Origin: CAYPEK01 sp964409645
Lineage (GTDB): Bacteria > UBP15 > UBA6099
Length of the DNA: 11,730 nt
Direction of reading: 5' to 3'
Assembly (NCBI GenBank): GCA_964409645.1
Contig: CAYPEK010000124.1
Coordinates: 1 to 11,730, forward strand
Positions 6,065 through 11,730 of this stretch are shown here, one piece after another; the first letter of the stretch is position 1, and every line of letters begins with the position of its first letter. The translations under genes and the position numbers were made by a program. A model generated the notes under the pieces. The model was given only the letters and a program-made list of their open reading frames with translations, was not told the DNA's origin and made no database searches.

Positions 6065-6181
6065 ATGTGGATGCCGAGCGCAGTGGAAATAATTGTGATA
6101 TTGATAGTTTTTTCCCCAATCCTTGTTGGCGGTTTTGTGGCCTTCTACCTCATTCGTAAACACAAGCAAAACAAGAAATAA
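6065..6181 (+). CDS. 38-residue single-pass membrane microprotein
   Basis: A short gene with a full set of expression signals: promoter at 5993-6020, GGAGG at 6054-6058 with 6-nt spacing, ATG at 6065 and TAA at 6179-6181. The product begins MWMPSAVEIIVILIVF, has one hydrophobic segment (about residues 6-29, with a Pro at 18 and Gly-Gly at 22-23) and ends in a strongly basic tail (IRKHKQNKK), predicting an N-out, C-in single-pass inner-membrane protein by the positive-inside rule. The VEIIVIL start resembles the first residues of TatA-like proteins, but the amphipathic helix that TatA needs is absent, so I do not call it TatA. Function unknown. Small proteins of this design often bind and adjust a larger membrane protein; no partner can be named here. 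Confidence 0.7.
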   Translation: MWMPSAVEIIVILIVFSPILVGGFVAFYLIRKHKQNKK

Positions 6182-6432
6182 ATTGGGATCAGGCCGCGAA
6201 CATTGACAAAAATGCGGACAGGTGCGGATAGTCTGGTTACCATGCAAAGCGTATTTTGTGTGTAACTAAACAGCAATAAATACAAAAGCGGTGTCAGGCC
6301 ACCGTTCGGCTGGCCGAACTCCCGATTAATACATTTTATATGAGCAGAGCGAATCCGAGCCGCGCGCGTCAGCAAGCGGTCACGCACCGGTATTTGTTAT
6401 TGTACGGATTAGTGAAATATGTGACGTTGTAA
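6182..6432. other. Gene-free gap between convergent genes
   Basis: No gene is seen. On the + strand TTGACA (6203-6208) is followed after 18 bp by GATAGT (6227-6232), a possible orphan promoter. Hairpins: TGGTTAC (6234-6240) with GTAACTA (6262-6268), one wobble pair; GTTCGG-CTGG-CCGAAC (6304-6319), which has no T-run; and the stem listed separately as a candidate minus-strand terminator. Confidence 0.4.
6284..6304 (-). terminator. Weak candidate terminator of the LysE-family gene
   Basis: Read on the minus strand, CGGTG-GCCTGA-CACCG (6304 to 6289) is followed by C and TTTT. The 5-bp stem and short T-run make it weak; it lies about 130 bp after the stop codon. Confidence 0.3.
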
Positions 6433-7074
6433 TCAGCCTCTGTAATATCCCACGGACGAGTAGAAGAACCAGCAGCCGAAGAACAGCAGAATCGCGCCGC
6501 AGACGCGGATGATCCATCTGTAAACCGAATCGCTCATTATAATGCGTCCTTTGCTGACGCCGAATGAGATCATGCTGAACCAACAGAAATCGGCGAGTAT
6601 ATGTCCGATGAAGAATACAGTCACCCCAACAGCTCCGAACCGTTTCGCCGCAATAAGGTAACCCAAGCCGATTGTTATCCACCAGATGATCCAGTAGGGA
6701 TTTGTCAGGCTGCCGATGACTCCGGCCAGCACCGGATTGGCGTAAACGGGTTCTTCTCCCGCTTCTGTTTTCAGAGTCAGTTTTCCCGCTTCGCGGAGCA
6801 TCTGAATGCCCATCCGGAGAAGTATCCCGCCGCCGACAAGCGCGATTGTCCCGATCACGAATGGAATTTCGAGGAATTTGCCAAGTCCCGCAACGACTCC
6901 GATCACCAGCGCAAGCTCGAGGATCGCATGGCCGAGTATCACCAGAGGTCCGGTTATGAATCCGCGGCGTGCGGAATCGGCGACGGTTATAGTAAGCAGC
7001 GGTCCCGGCATCAGCGCGCCGGACAGCGCCACTACGAATGACATCGAAAATATTGCCGAAAGTGCGGCTATCAT
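6433..7074 (-). CDS. LysE/RhtB-family exporter
   Basis: A 213-residue polytopic inner-membrane protein of the LysE family, which exports amino acids or similar small solutes by proton antiport. The N-terminal family signature is clear: SGALMPGPLLTITVADSARR followed by GFITGPLVILGHAILE, with the Pro-Gly-Pro in helix 1 and the GH...E in helix 2. Hydrophobic segments occur at about 3-24, 40-60, 66-86, 113-140, 148-172 and 185-206, matching the usual 5-6 helices. The start at 7074 (MIAALSAIF) is chosen because AAGGA lies 10 nt upstream and the family begins there; an in-frame ATG at 7122 would add a soluble polar extension across a hairpin (GCCGGC 7098-7103 / 7111-7116). The gap to the upstream phosphoesterase is 88 bp with no clear promoter, so they may be cotranscribed. 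The substrate is unknown. Confidence 0.9.
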   Translation of the reverse strand: MIAALSAIFSMSFVVALSGALMPGPLLTITVADSARRGFITGPLVILGHAILELALVIGVVAGLGKFLEIPFVIGTIALVGGGILLRMGIQMLREAGKLTLKTEAGEEPVYANPVLAGVIGSLTNPYWIIWWITIGLGYLIAAKRFGAVGVTVFFIGHILADFCWFSMISFGVSKGRIIMSDSVYRWIIRVCGAILLFFGCWFFYSSVGYYRG

Positions 7075-7162
7075 CAGAGGTTGTTCCTTATGAACCAGCC
7101 GGCCGGGAAAGCCGGCATTCACATATCAATTTACGCCCGGATCGCGGCTGCGCTCCCGGCTC

Positions 7163-8440
7163 TCATTTTTTGAGTTCGAACGAGTCGTAAAGCTCACCGG
7201 AAACCGTGAAGCATTCGTATTTGAGAGCGTGCTCACCAACCGAAATGACCTGATACAACTGCCTTCCGGTGCCCATTTTGACCATTATGTTTTCGAACCG
7301 CTTGTTCGGATCGTAAGTCTTCGGCCCGCTTACGGAGACGACATACACGGTTCCGTTCTCGTCGTCGGCCACTTTCTTTTCTTTGCGAATTTTGTACGTG
7401 CGGCCGTACGTGTGGTCGTGGCCCTGAAGCACGAGATCGACCGAGTATTTATCGAAAATCGGCGTGAAGAGTTTCCGCTGGTACGGGTTGTCGCGGTCTT
7501 CGCCCGTCGAAAAGAACGGCTGATGGACGGCTACGATGGTCCAGCGCTGCGGATTGTCGGCGAGCACTTTTTTCAGCCATTTCGACTGCTCCTCGATCAG
7601 TTCATTGCCGTTCAGCATCACAAATCTGACGTTCTGGTAGTCGATATAGTAGGCTTCCTCTTCGAGTCCTTTCGGCCCGTTTTCGGGCAGCGTGAACTGG
7701 CTCTGCCAGAGTGGTGTGAGGGCTCTTTGTTCGAGCTGTATCTGCTTGTTCGCCTCGACTTTCGGGGCCGCGCCCGGTGTTTTCTTGTATTCGTGGTTGC
7801 CCGGCGCGAAAATCATCGGCGTCGTCCTCGATATCCAGCCGAACGCGTAGTAAAGCTCGCCCCACAGGTTGTCCTGATCTCCGCTATTGACGATGTCGCC
7901 GGTGAAAAGCCAGAAGCGGGCGTCAGGCGCCTTCGCGTATGCCGCGTGGAATATCCTCGAACAGAGTGATTTGATGTCGTTCTGCGGGTCACCGAAAAAG
8001 ACAAACTTGAACGGCGCGAACGTTTCCTTCGCCGTGCGGAACTCGCTCCACTCGCTCCAGTTTTCGCCGTCGCCGACTCTGTATTCATACAGCGTATCCG
8101 GCTTGAGCGACTTGAAGACGACCGAGTGTGCGTAACCGATCACTGTGCTGAACATGACAACTTTTTCCGAGGCCGCATTCACGGTAGCCGCATCCTTGCC
8201 GACTTCGTTCAAGTCGGTTTCTGTCGCGATCTGCGCCTGTGCGTCTTTAGAAGTGCCTTTAGTGCGCCACGTCACCGCCATGCTCGTCGCCGGGCTGTCG
8301 GTGAGATTCAGGATTATCCTGTCCGGAGTGTTGTTGCCGTCCTCCGCGTTTGCGTGGAAGTAAACGCCGGTCAGCAGTAACGCGAAAATAACGAAAAGCG
8401 CTTTGGTGCTTTTGTCGGATTGCCGTCCCGTTTTTCTCAT
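7163..8440 (-). CDS. Secreted purple-acid-phosphatase-like metallophosphoesterase
   Basis: A 425-residue exported enzyme that probably hydrolyses phosphate esters outside the cytoplasm with a two-metal centre. The start at 8440 is set by GGGAGGGG just upstream; an in-frame ATG at 8461 lies next to the predicted transcript start without a binding site. Residues 1-32 form a signal peptide (basic start, core ALFVIFALLLTGVYF, cleavage after ANA). Residues 38-138 are an N-terminal FN3-like domain typical of purple acid phosphatases (SMAVTWRTKG ... LKPDTLYEYRVG ... WSEFRTA). The catalytic domain shows GDPQ (Asp151), GDIVNSGD (Asp182), GNHEY (Asn215-His216), VHQPF (His306) and GHDHTYGRT (His341, His343). 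The metal-ligand Tyr of the usual GDxxY motif is not present, since GDIVN occurs instead; the purple Fe(III)-Tyr centre is therefore unlikely. Family confidence is high; the substrate is unknown. Confidence 0.92.
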   Translation of the reverse strand: MRKTGRQSDKSTKALFVIFALLLTGVYFHANAEDGNNTPDRIILNLTDSPATSMAVTWRTKGTSKDAQAQIATETDLNEVGKDAATVNAASEKVVMFSTVIGYAHSVVFKSLKPDTLYEYRVGDGENWSEWSEFRTAKETFAPFKFVFFGDPQNDIKSLCSRIFHAAYAKAPDARFWLFTGDIVNSGDQDNLWGELYYAFGWISRTTPMIFAPGNHEYKKTPGAAPKVEANKQIQLEQRALTPLWQSQFTLPENGPKGLEEEAYYIDYQNVRFVMLNGNELIEEQSKWLKKVLADNPQRWTIVAVHQPFFSTGEDRDNPYQRKLFTPIFDKYSVDLVLQGHDHTYGRTYKIRKEKKVADDENGTVYVVSVSGPKTYDPNKRFENIMVKMGTGRQLYQVISVGEHALKYECFTVSGELYDSFELKK

Positions 8441-8472
8441 AGTGCCCCTCCCGATGCGCATAATTAGGAGAT

Positions 8473-8501
8473 AATATAAACAACTATTATGGATAGTTCA
8501 A
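8473..8501 (-). promoter_or_regulatory. Promoter with internal palindrome, phosphoesterase gene
   Basis: On the minus strand: TTGAAC (8501-8496), 17-bp spacer, TATATT (8478-8473). Expected start near 8466, about 26 nt before the ATG. The spacer and -35 carry a perfect inverted repeat AACTAT-TATGG-ATAGTT (8482-8498), well placed for a repressor. Confidence 0.6.
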
Positions 8502-8522
8502 ATCATGAGATGTTTCAGTTGT

Positions 8523-8554
8523 AAAAAACTTGCCGTACGGATCAGAAGGGCAGG
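8523..8554 (-). terminator. Candidate terminator at the end of the GH4 gene
   Basis: On the minus strand a short TGCC/GGCA stem (8552-8549 with 8534-8531) overlaps the stop codon and is followed by a T6 run (8528-8523). The loop is long, so this is weak support for separating the GH4 gene from the phosphoesterase. Confidence 0.35.
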
Positions 8555-9822
8555 TATTTCGCCTGTTTCACGCACATTTCGTCGAACATTTTGCGAGCCT
8601 TGTCCTTGTCCGGCGGGCACTGCGGGTCGATCATAAGCGCTTTGAACGCGAGTTCCTTGTCGCCCTTCGCCGCCGCATCGACAACCAGCGACTGAATTTC
8701 GATCTGCAGCTTCATGATCTCCGCGAGTGAGTCCTTCACCGGCGGCACTGTGATCGGGTGCAGTCCGTCGCCGTCGCAGTAGGCGGCGACCTCGACCATC
8801 GCGTCGTCCGGGAAGTTCGGGATATAGCCCTTGTTGGGCACGTTCACCGCGCCCATATATCTGCGCTCGCCGGTCGTCATGCACTCGATGATCGGCAGGG
8901 TCAGCTCGCCGGACGCTTTGATCAGGTTCTTCGGGATCGGATTGTTCTTGTCGCCGCACGCCATCGTCACCGAGTTCCTCATTGCCCATTCCTGCGAGAA
9001 GAAGAAGTAGAACGGATATTCCGGCTTCTTGATCTTGTTCGGCGCGGCGATGTACTCGGCCACGTGGCTGTCGGTCGATGTCGCGAGCAGGCCGTGGTCG
9101 CGGTAGAGCTTATCGACAACGGAACCCCAGTAAAGCGGCCACGCGGTGATGTGATCGTGGATGCGCGGGTAGAGGTCCTCGCCGGTTTCCTTGTTGACGA
9201 GCTTGTAGAAGAACGTGAAGTGGTTGATGCCCGACGCTTCGCCTTCGATGTCCTCGATCGGCGTGTAAAGCGCCTCCGCCACACGTTCGAGTCCGCCGTG
9301 GAATTCGTGGCAAAGGCCGACGTTGCGCAGCTTCGTGTATCTGTTCATCGCGAGGCACACGCGCGACATCGGGTTCGTCAGGTTGATGACGAAGGCGTCC
9401 GGCGCGTATTTTGCTATGTCCTCGCAGATGGAGAGGACCAGCTTTACGCTGCGGAGCGAGTGGAAAAGGCCACCGGGGCCGCCGTTCTCGCCCATGATCT
9501 GCGGGGCGCCGTATTTTTTCGGGATCGTGTAGTCCTGCTTCCAGTATTTGAACCTTTCGTTTTCGACGGAGGTGAGGACGAATTTCGCGCCGTCGAGCGC
9601 CTTCGAGATGTCGGTCGTCTTCTCGATCTTGATCGGCGAGCCGGCGGCTTCGTTCAGCCGTGCGGCGGCCTTGTAGCAGATGTCGAGGCGTCTCTTGTTT
9701 ATGTCCATCAGGACGAGCGTCGCGCCCCGCGCTTTCTCGGACATTATCGCGTCATATACCGTCACGGGCCCGAATGACATTCCCGCCGCGCCCACTAATG
9801 CAATTTTCAGTTCTTCGTTCAT
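8542..9822 (-). CDS. Family 4 glycoside hydrolase (NAD+- and metal-dependent)
   Basis: A 426-residue cytoplasmic enzyme of GH4, whose members cleave alpha- or beta-glycosides by a redox-elimination route using NAD+ and a divalent metal. ATG at 9822 follows GGAGG (9835-9831, 8-nt spacing). An N-terminal Rossmann segment (KIALVGAAGMSFGP, 6-19) and LMDINKRR (38-45) bind the dinucleotide. ENGGPGGLFHSLRS (112-125) and NLTNPM (147-152) are family motifs. CHEFHG (171-176) and GINHF (198-202) supply the expected metal ligands Cys171 and His201, followed by TDSHVAEY (250-257). The length is normal for the family. It resembles the alpha-glucosidase/alpha-galactosidase/alpha-galacturonidase side of GH4, but substrate and need for a 6-phosphate cannot be decided. 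It is the first gene of the minus-strand group; I found no convincing promoter upstream. Confidence 0.93.
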   Translation of the reverse strand: MNEELKIALVGAAGMSFGPVTVYDAIMSEKARGATLVLMDINKRRLDICYKAAARLNEAAGSPIKIEKTTDISKALDGAKFVLTSVENERFKYWKQDYTIPKKYGAPQIMGENGGPGGLFHSLRSVKLVLSICEDIAKYAPDAFVINLTNPMSRVCLAMNRYTKLRNVGLCHEFHGGLERVAEALYTPIEDIEGEASGINHFTFFYKLVNKETGEDLYPRIHDHITAWPLYWGSVVDKLYRDHGLLATSTDSHVAEYIAAPNKIKKPEYPFYFFFSQEWAMRNSVTMACGDKNNPIPKNLIKASGELTLPIIECMTTGERRYMGAVNVPNKGYIPNFPDDAMVEVAAYCDGDGLHPITVPPVKDSLAEIMKLQIEIQSLVVDAAAKGDKELAFKALMIDPQCPPDKDKARKMFDEMCVKQAKYLPF

Positions 9823-10106
9823 TTTCCAGTCCTCCGTTCATAACATTTCAGACACAAAAAGACTACTAAGAAACGGCGAAATAACAATATGCCCGCGAAA
9901 AATCAGCTACGAGTGGTATTCATGGTCAGGTTGGGAAGCTCGCCGACAAGCAAAGCAGGGCTATGCCGAAGCATGTATCCGTTTCGGACCGTTGTAAATA
10001 CCAGTGTAGTCTGGGCGACTTAATCGTTTGAATCGTAAGTTTTGTTTCTGATATAATCAATATTTACCGGGGCATCATTAATTGGAGAACACCACTGATC
10101 ATTTTA
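9823..10106. other. Gene-free stretch between divergent genes
   Basis: It contains the GH4 ribosome binding site (9831-9835) and the orphan + strand promoter described separately. Nothing else is convincing; the short open frames have no ribosome binding sites or recognisable products. A weak CCGAA/TTCGG hairpin is present near 9967-9987. Confidence 0.5.
10028..10057 (+). promoter_or_regulatory. Orphan sigma-70 promoter
   Basis: TTGAAT (10028-10033), 18-bp spacer, perfect TATAAT (10052-10057) with an extended TG at 10049-10050. The extended -10 is identical to that of the microprotein promoter. No gene starts within 450 bp downstream; instead a T-tailed hairpin follows near 10162. Confidence 0.55.
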
Positions 10107-10162
10107 TCCCCCTTGCGAAGGGGGAAAGGGGGATGTAAGTCCATATTAATCCCCCATTTTTT
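10064..10162 (+). ncRNA. Candidate small RNA
   Basis: It would run from the predicted start of the orphan promoter to a terminator-like structure: GGGGGAT (10128-10134) pairs with ATCCCCC across a 14-nt loop, and a T7 run follows the right arm after one A. A second stem CCCCC-TTGCGAA-GGGGG (10108-10124) lies inside. No usable open frame is present. The 3' half overlaps the palindromic repeat, so the RNA could be incidental. Confidence 0.3.
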
Positions 10163-10225
10163 TAAAAGACATTTTGTTTTTGTATTAAGGTCAGACATCC
10201 TCCTGCGCCCCCTTCGCAAGGGGGA
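10107..10225. repeat. Palindromic intergenic element with ~30-bp inverted ends
   Basis: Left end: CCCCCTTGCGAAGGGGG (10108-10124), then AAA and GGGGGATGT (to 10136). Right end: the exact reverse complement of the 17-mer (10208-10224), preceded by ACATCCTCC (10195-10203). The arms thus match over about 30 bp with one short indel. This is the layout of a small non-autonomous mobile element or bacterial palindromic repeat. No target-site duplication is obvious and no transposase is nearby. Confidence 0.6.
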
Positions 10226-10318
10226 CTAAGATTTAAAGTCATGAATCTTTATTTCATTCCCGTGATGGCTATATCTCTGTCCGCAACCGGCGGTTTAGTC
10301 TTTTCAACCATATCTTCA

Positions 10319-10363
10319 TTGATTGATGAGCGATCTTAATTTAATATCTTACTGAGATGTAAG
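10319..10363 (+). promoter_or_regulatory. Candidate promoter and operator of the XRE-cyclase-like gene
   Basis: TTGATT (10319-10324), 17-bp spacer, TAATAT (10342-10347), then at once an inverted repeat CTTAC (10348-10352) / GTAAG (10359-10363) covering the expected transcript start. XRE-family proteins often repress their own gene from such a site. The leader would be about 155 nt and would contain the 10397-10460 element. Weak matches; low confidence. Confidence 0.3.
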
Positions 10364-10396
10364 GGAGCGGCACACATAACGAGAGCGAAAGATCAT

Positions 10397-10460
10397 TTGT
10401 AGGGGCGGTCCTGCGTGGCCGCCCGATCAGGAAGGGCGATCACAAAGGATCTCCCTACAA
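10397..10460. repeat. 64-bp intergenic element with TTGTAGGG ends
   Basis: TTGTAGGG (10397-10404) and CCCTACAA (10453-10460) are exact reverse complements. Between them GGGCGG and CCGCCC form an inner stem, and GATC-containing direct repeats flank GGGCG. The GTAGGGGCG...CCCTAC pattern is typical of dispersed intergenic palindromes seen in many bacterial genomes. It lies about 50 bp before the XRE-cyclase-like gene. Confidence 0.55.
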
Positions 10461-10510
10461 TAATTACAGCAAGATAAGAATTTTGCCGGACGGGCCGGGA
10501 GGCCGAACGG

Positions 10511-11269
10511 ATGGACATGAAGGAGTTCGGAGCGAGGATTAAGGAATGCCGCGAGCGGCTGCGCCTGCGGCAGTCCGACATCGCGGGCGCGCTCCAGATC
10601 AGCGTTCAGGCGGTCTCGAAGTGGGAACGCGGCGAGAACGCGCCGGACATCGCGACGCTGCCCGAACTGTCGAAGCTGCTCGGCGTGAGTATCGAGTGGC
10701 TGCTCGGCGGCACGATGCCTGAGAGCGACACGTTCCCGGCGACGGTTTTCTGCACGTCGATCAACGGATTCGCGAAGCGGGCCGCGTCGATGCCGCCGCG
10801 GGACCTCGCGGCATGGACTAACGCCGCGTTCTTCTCGCTGACGGAGACTGTGAAGCGGTTCGACGGCGTGCCGGTGAAGTACGTCGGCGACGGTTTTCTG
10901 AGTTTCTTCGCGGGGAGCGATCACAGGCGGCGCGCGTGCGCGGCGGCGCTCGCGGCGCAGTCGCTCGGCACTGTGCCCGGCCTCGTGGTGACGCTGAACT
11001 CAGGCGACATTTTTCTCGGCGCGATCGGGCATCCGGACTACAGGATGCGCGACATTCTCGGCGAGACGGTGAATACTGCGTTCCTGATTATGAAGTGGGT
11101 GAGTGAGAACTGCGCGGGCGGGATCGGCGCTACCGGCTCGGTGGCGTGCGACCCGGCGCTGAAGCCGCTGTTTGCTAAAAAGGGACAGGCGCTCCTGCAC
11201 GGCCGGGAACGCGTGGATGTGTATGAGCCGCGCGCGAAGGCGGCGGCGGCGCTCCTCGGCAAGGCGTGA
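10511..11269 (+). CDS. XRE-type DNA-binding domain fused to a degenerate class III cyclase domain
   Basis: A 252-residue cytoplasmic protein, predicted transcription regulator. ATG at 10511 follows GGGAGG (10497-10502, 8-nt spacing). Residues 4-66 are a standard HTH_3/XRE domain (RLRQSDIAGALQISVQAVSKWERG with GVSIEWLLGG). Residues 76-200 align with the class III adenylyl/guanylyl cyclase core: TVFCTSINGF (78-87) with the usual FADIxGF, VKYVGDGFLSFF (122-133) with VKxxGDGxxxxF, and RDILGETVNTAF (180-191) with xDxxGxxVNxAxR. Comparing motifs, the first metal Asp is Ser83 and the transition-state Arg is Leu192, while the second metal Asp (Asp127), the purine-reading Lys/Asp pair (Lys123, Asp181) and Asn188 remain. 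I infer that it binds an adenine nucleotide or nucleoside without cyclising it. The domain normally dimerises, which would suit palindromic DNA binding. The next gene, 46 bp downstream, is ahcY, probably cotranscribed. Confidence 0.82.
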   Translation: MDMKEFGARIKECRERLRLRQSDIAGALQISVQAVSKWERGENAPDIATLPELSKLLGVSIEWLLGGTMPESDTFPATVFCTSINGFAKRAASMPPRDLAAWTNAAFFSLTETVKRFDGVPVKYVGDGFLSFFAGSDHRRRACAAALAAQSLGTVPGLVVTLNSGDIFLGAIGHPDYRMRDILGETVNTAFLIMKWVSENCAGGIGATGSVACDPALKPLFAKKGQALLHGRERVDVYEPRAKAAAALLGKA

Positions 11270-11315
11270 GAAGGCGAAAGAAAATAAATATTGAAATAAA
11301 ACGGAGGTTGTAACG

Positions 11316-11730
11316 GTGGCGAACGATTATTTTGTGAAGGACATCAGTCTTGCGGATTTCGGACGCAAGGAGATAACGATTGCCGAAAAGGAAATGCCCG
11401 GCCTGATGGCGACGCGTGAGAAGTACGGCCCGGCTAAACCGCTGAAGGGCGCGCGGATCATGGGCAGTCTGCACATGACGATTCAGACGGCGGTGCTGAT
11501 CGAGACGCTCGTCGAGCTCGGCGCGGATGTGCGCTGGGCTTCGTGTAATATCTACTCGACGCAGGACCACGCGGCTGCGGCGATCGCGGCGGCGGGCGTG
11601 CCGGTGTTCGCGTTCAAGGGCGAGACGCTCGAAGAATACTGGGACTTCACGAAGAAGGCGCTGACATGGCCGGACGGGAAGGGACCGAACCTGATCGTTG
11701 ACGACGGCGGCGACGCGACGCTTCTTGTGC
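11316..11730 (+). CDS. ahcY: S-adenosylhomocysteine hydrolase (3' end outside window)
   Basis: Cytoplasmic enzyme that splits S-adenosylhomocysteine into adenosine and homocysteine with a bound NAD+, removing the product that inhibits methyltransferases and feeding the methionine cycle. The start is a GTG at 11316 with GGAGG at 11303-11307 (8-nt spacing); the frame stays open to the window edge, giving 138 residues of about 430-470. The N-terminal substrate-binding region is unmistakable: MPGLMATREKYG (27-38), SLHMTIQTAVLIETL (51-65; His53 and Thr55 contact the substrate in known structures), WASCNIYSTQDHAAAAIA (74-91), FKGETLEEYW (100-109) and DDGGDATLL (129-137). The NAD+ domain is not visible. 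No promoter is evident in the 46-bp gap, so it is probably read through from the upstream regulator gene. Confidence 0.95.
   Translation, partial: MANDYFVKDISLADFGRKEITIAEKEMPGLMATREKYGPAKPLKGARIMGSLHMTIQTAVLIETLVELGADVRWASCNIYSTQDHAAAAIAAAGVPVFAFKGETLEEYWDFTKKALTWPDGKGPNLIVDDGGDATLLV

Noticed and set aside
6065..6181. Calling the microprotein TatA
   Set aside because: Only the first hydrophobic residues resemble TatA; the FG hinge and amphipathic helix are missing.
7098..7116. GCCGGC hairpin between phosphoesterase and LysE-family genes as a terminator
   Set aside because: No T-run follows on either strand.
7229..7969. + strand open frame opposite the phosphoesterase gene
   Set aside because: Antisense shadow of a well-supported enzyme; no ribosome binding site and no domain.
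8758..9777. Long + strand open frame (339 codons) opposite the GH4 gene
   Set aside because: It is antisense to a clear GH4 enzyme, Arg/Val/Asp-rich without recognisable motifs, and arises from the GC bias at third codon positions of the real gene.
10427..10924. Minus-strand open frame opposite the XRE-cyclase-like gene
   Set aside because: Low-complexity Arg-rich product; the + strand frame has clear domains and a ribosome binding site.
11175..11570. Minus-strand open frame across the regulator/ahcY junction
   Set aside because: Antisense to the conserved ahcY start; composition is typical of a shadow frame.

Overview
The window reads as a chromosomal piece of a free-living Gram-negative bacterium that I cannot place taxonomically. 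Supporting signs are signal peptides on four exported proteins, an outer-membrane-barrel-like protein ending in Phe, near-consensus sigma-70 promoters, and GGAGG-type ribosome binding sites before almost every start. The mix of an alpha-L-rhamnosidase, a family 4 glycosidase and secreted proteins suggests a polysaccharide-degrading heterotroph from a little-sampled lineage. No tRNA, rRNA, CRISPR array or transposase gene is visible.

Layout, left half (all +): the 3' part of a GH78 alpha-L-rhamnosidase (1-1682); a 269-bp gap with a 12-bp inverted repeat, a strong promoter and a foldable 5' leader; an unrecognised secreted acidic protein with an Ig-like segment (1952-3034) closed by a clear terminator; two paralogous ZraP/Spy-like periplasmic metal-binding-type proteins (3220-3888 and 4059-4748), each a single-gene unit with its own terminator and a similar promoter whose -10 region lies in a palindrome; and a probable outer-membrane beta-barrel protein (4968-5696) behind a perfect TTGACA/TATAAT promoter.

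Middle: a hairpin-rich gap (5697-6064), then a 38-codon single-pass membrane microprotein (6065-6181) with its own promoter and ribosome binding site, then a convergent gap.

Right half: three minus-strand genes, in transcription order a GH4 glycosidase (9822-8542), a secreted purple-acid-phosphatase-like metallophosphoesterase with its own promoter (8440-7163), and a LysE-family exporter (7074-6433). Next comes a 688-bp gene-free region with two palindromic intergenic repeats and an orphan promoter that may drive a small RNA. The window ends with a + strand pair: an XRE-type DNA-binding domain fused to a degenerate class III nucleotidyl cyclase domain (10511-11269), and, 46 bp downstream, the start of S-adenosylhomocysteine hydrolase (11316 to the edge).

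The most interesting feature is that last pair. The cyclase-like domain appears to have lost one metal-binding Asp and the transition-state Arg but keeps the Lys/Asp pair that reads the purine and the Asn. It looks like a transcription factor that has turned a cyclase fold into an adenine-compound sensor, next to an enzyme whose substrate and products are adenine compounds. This is inference from aligned motifs only.
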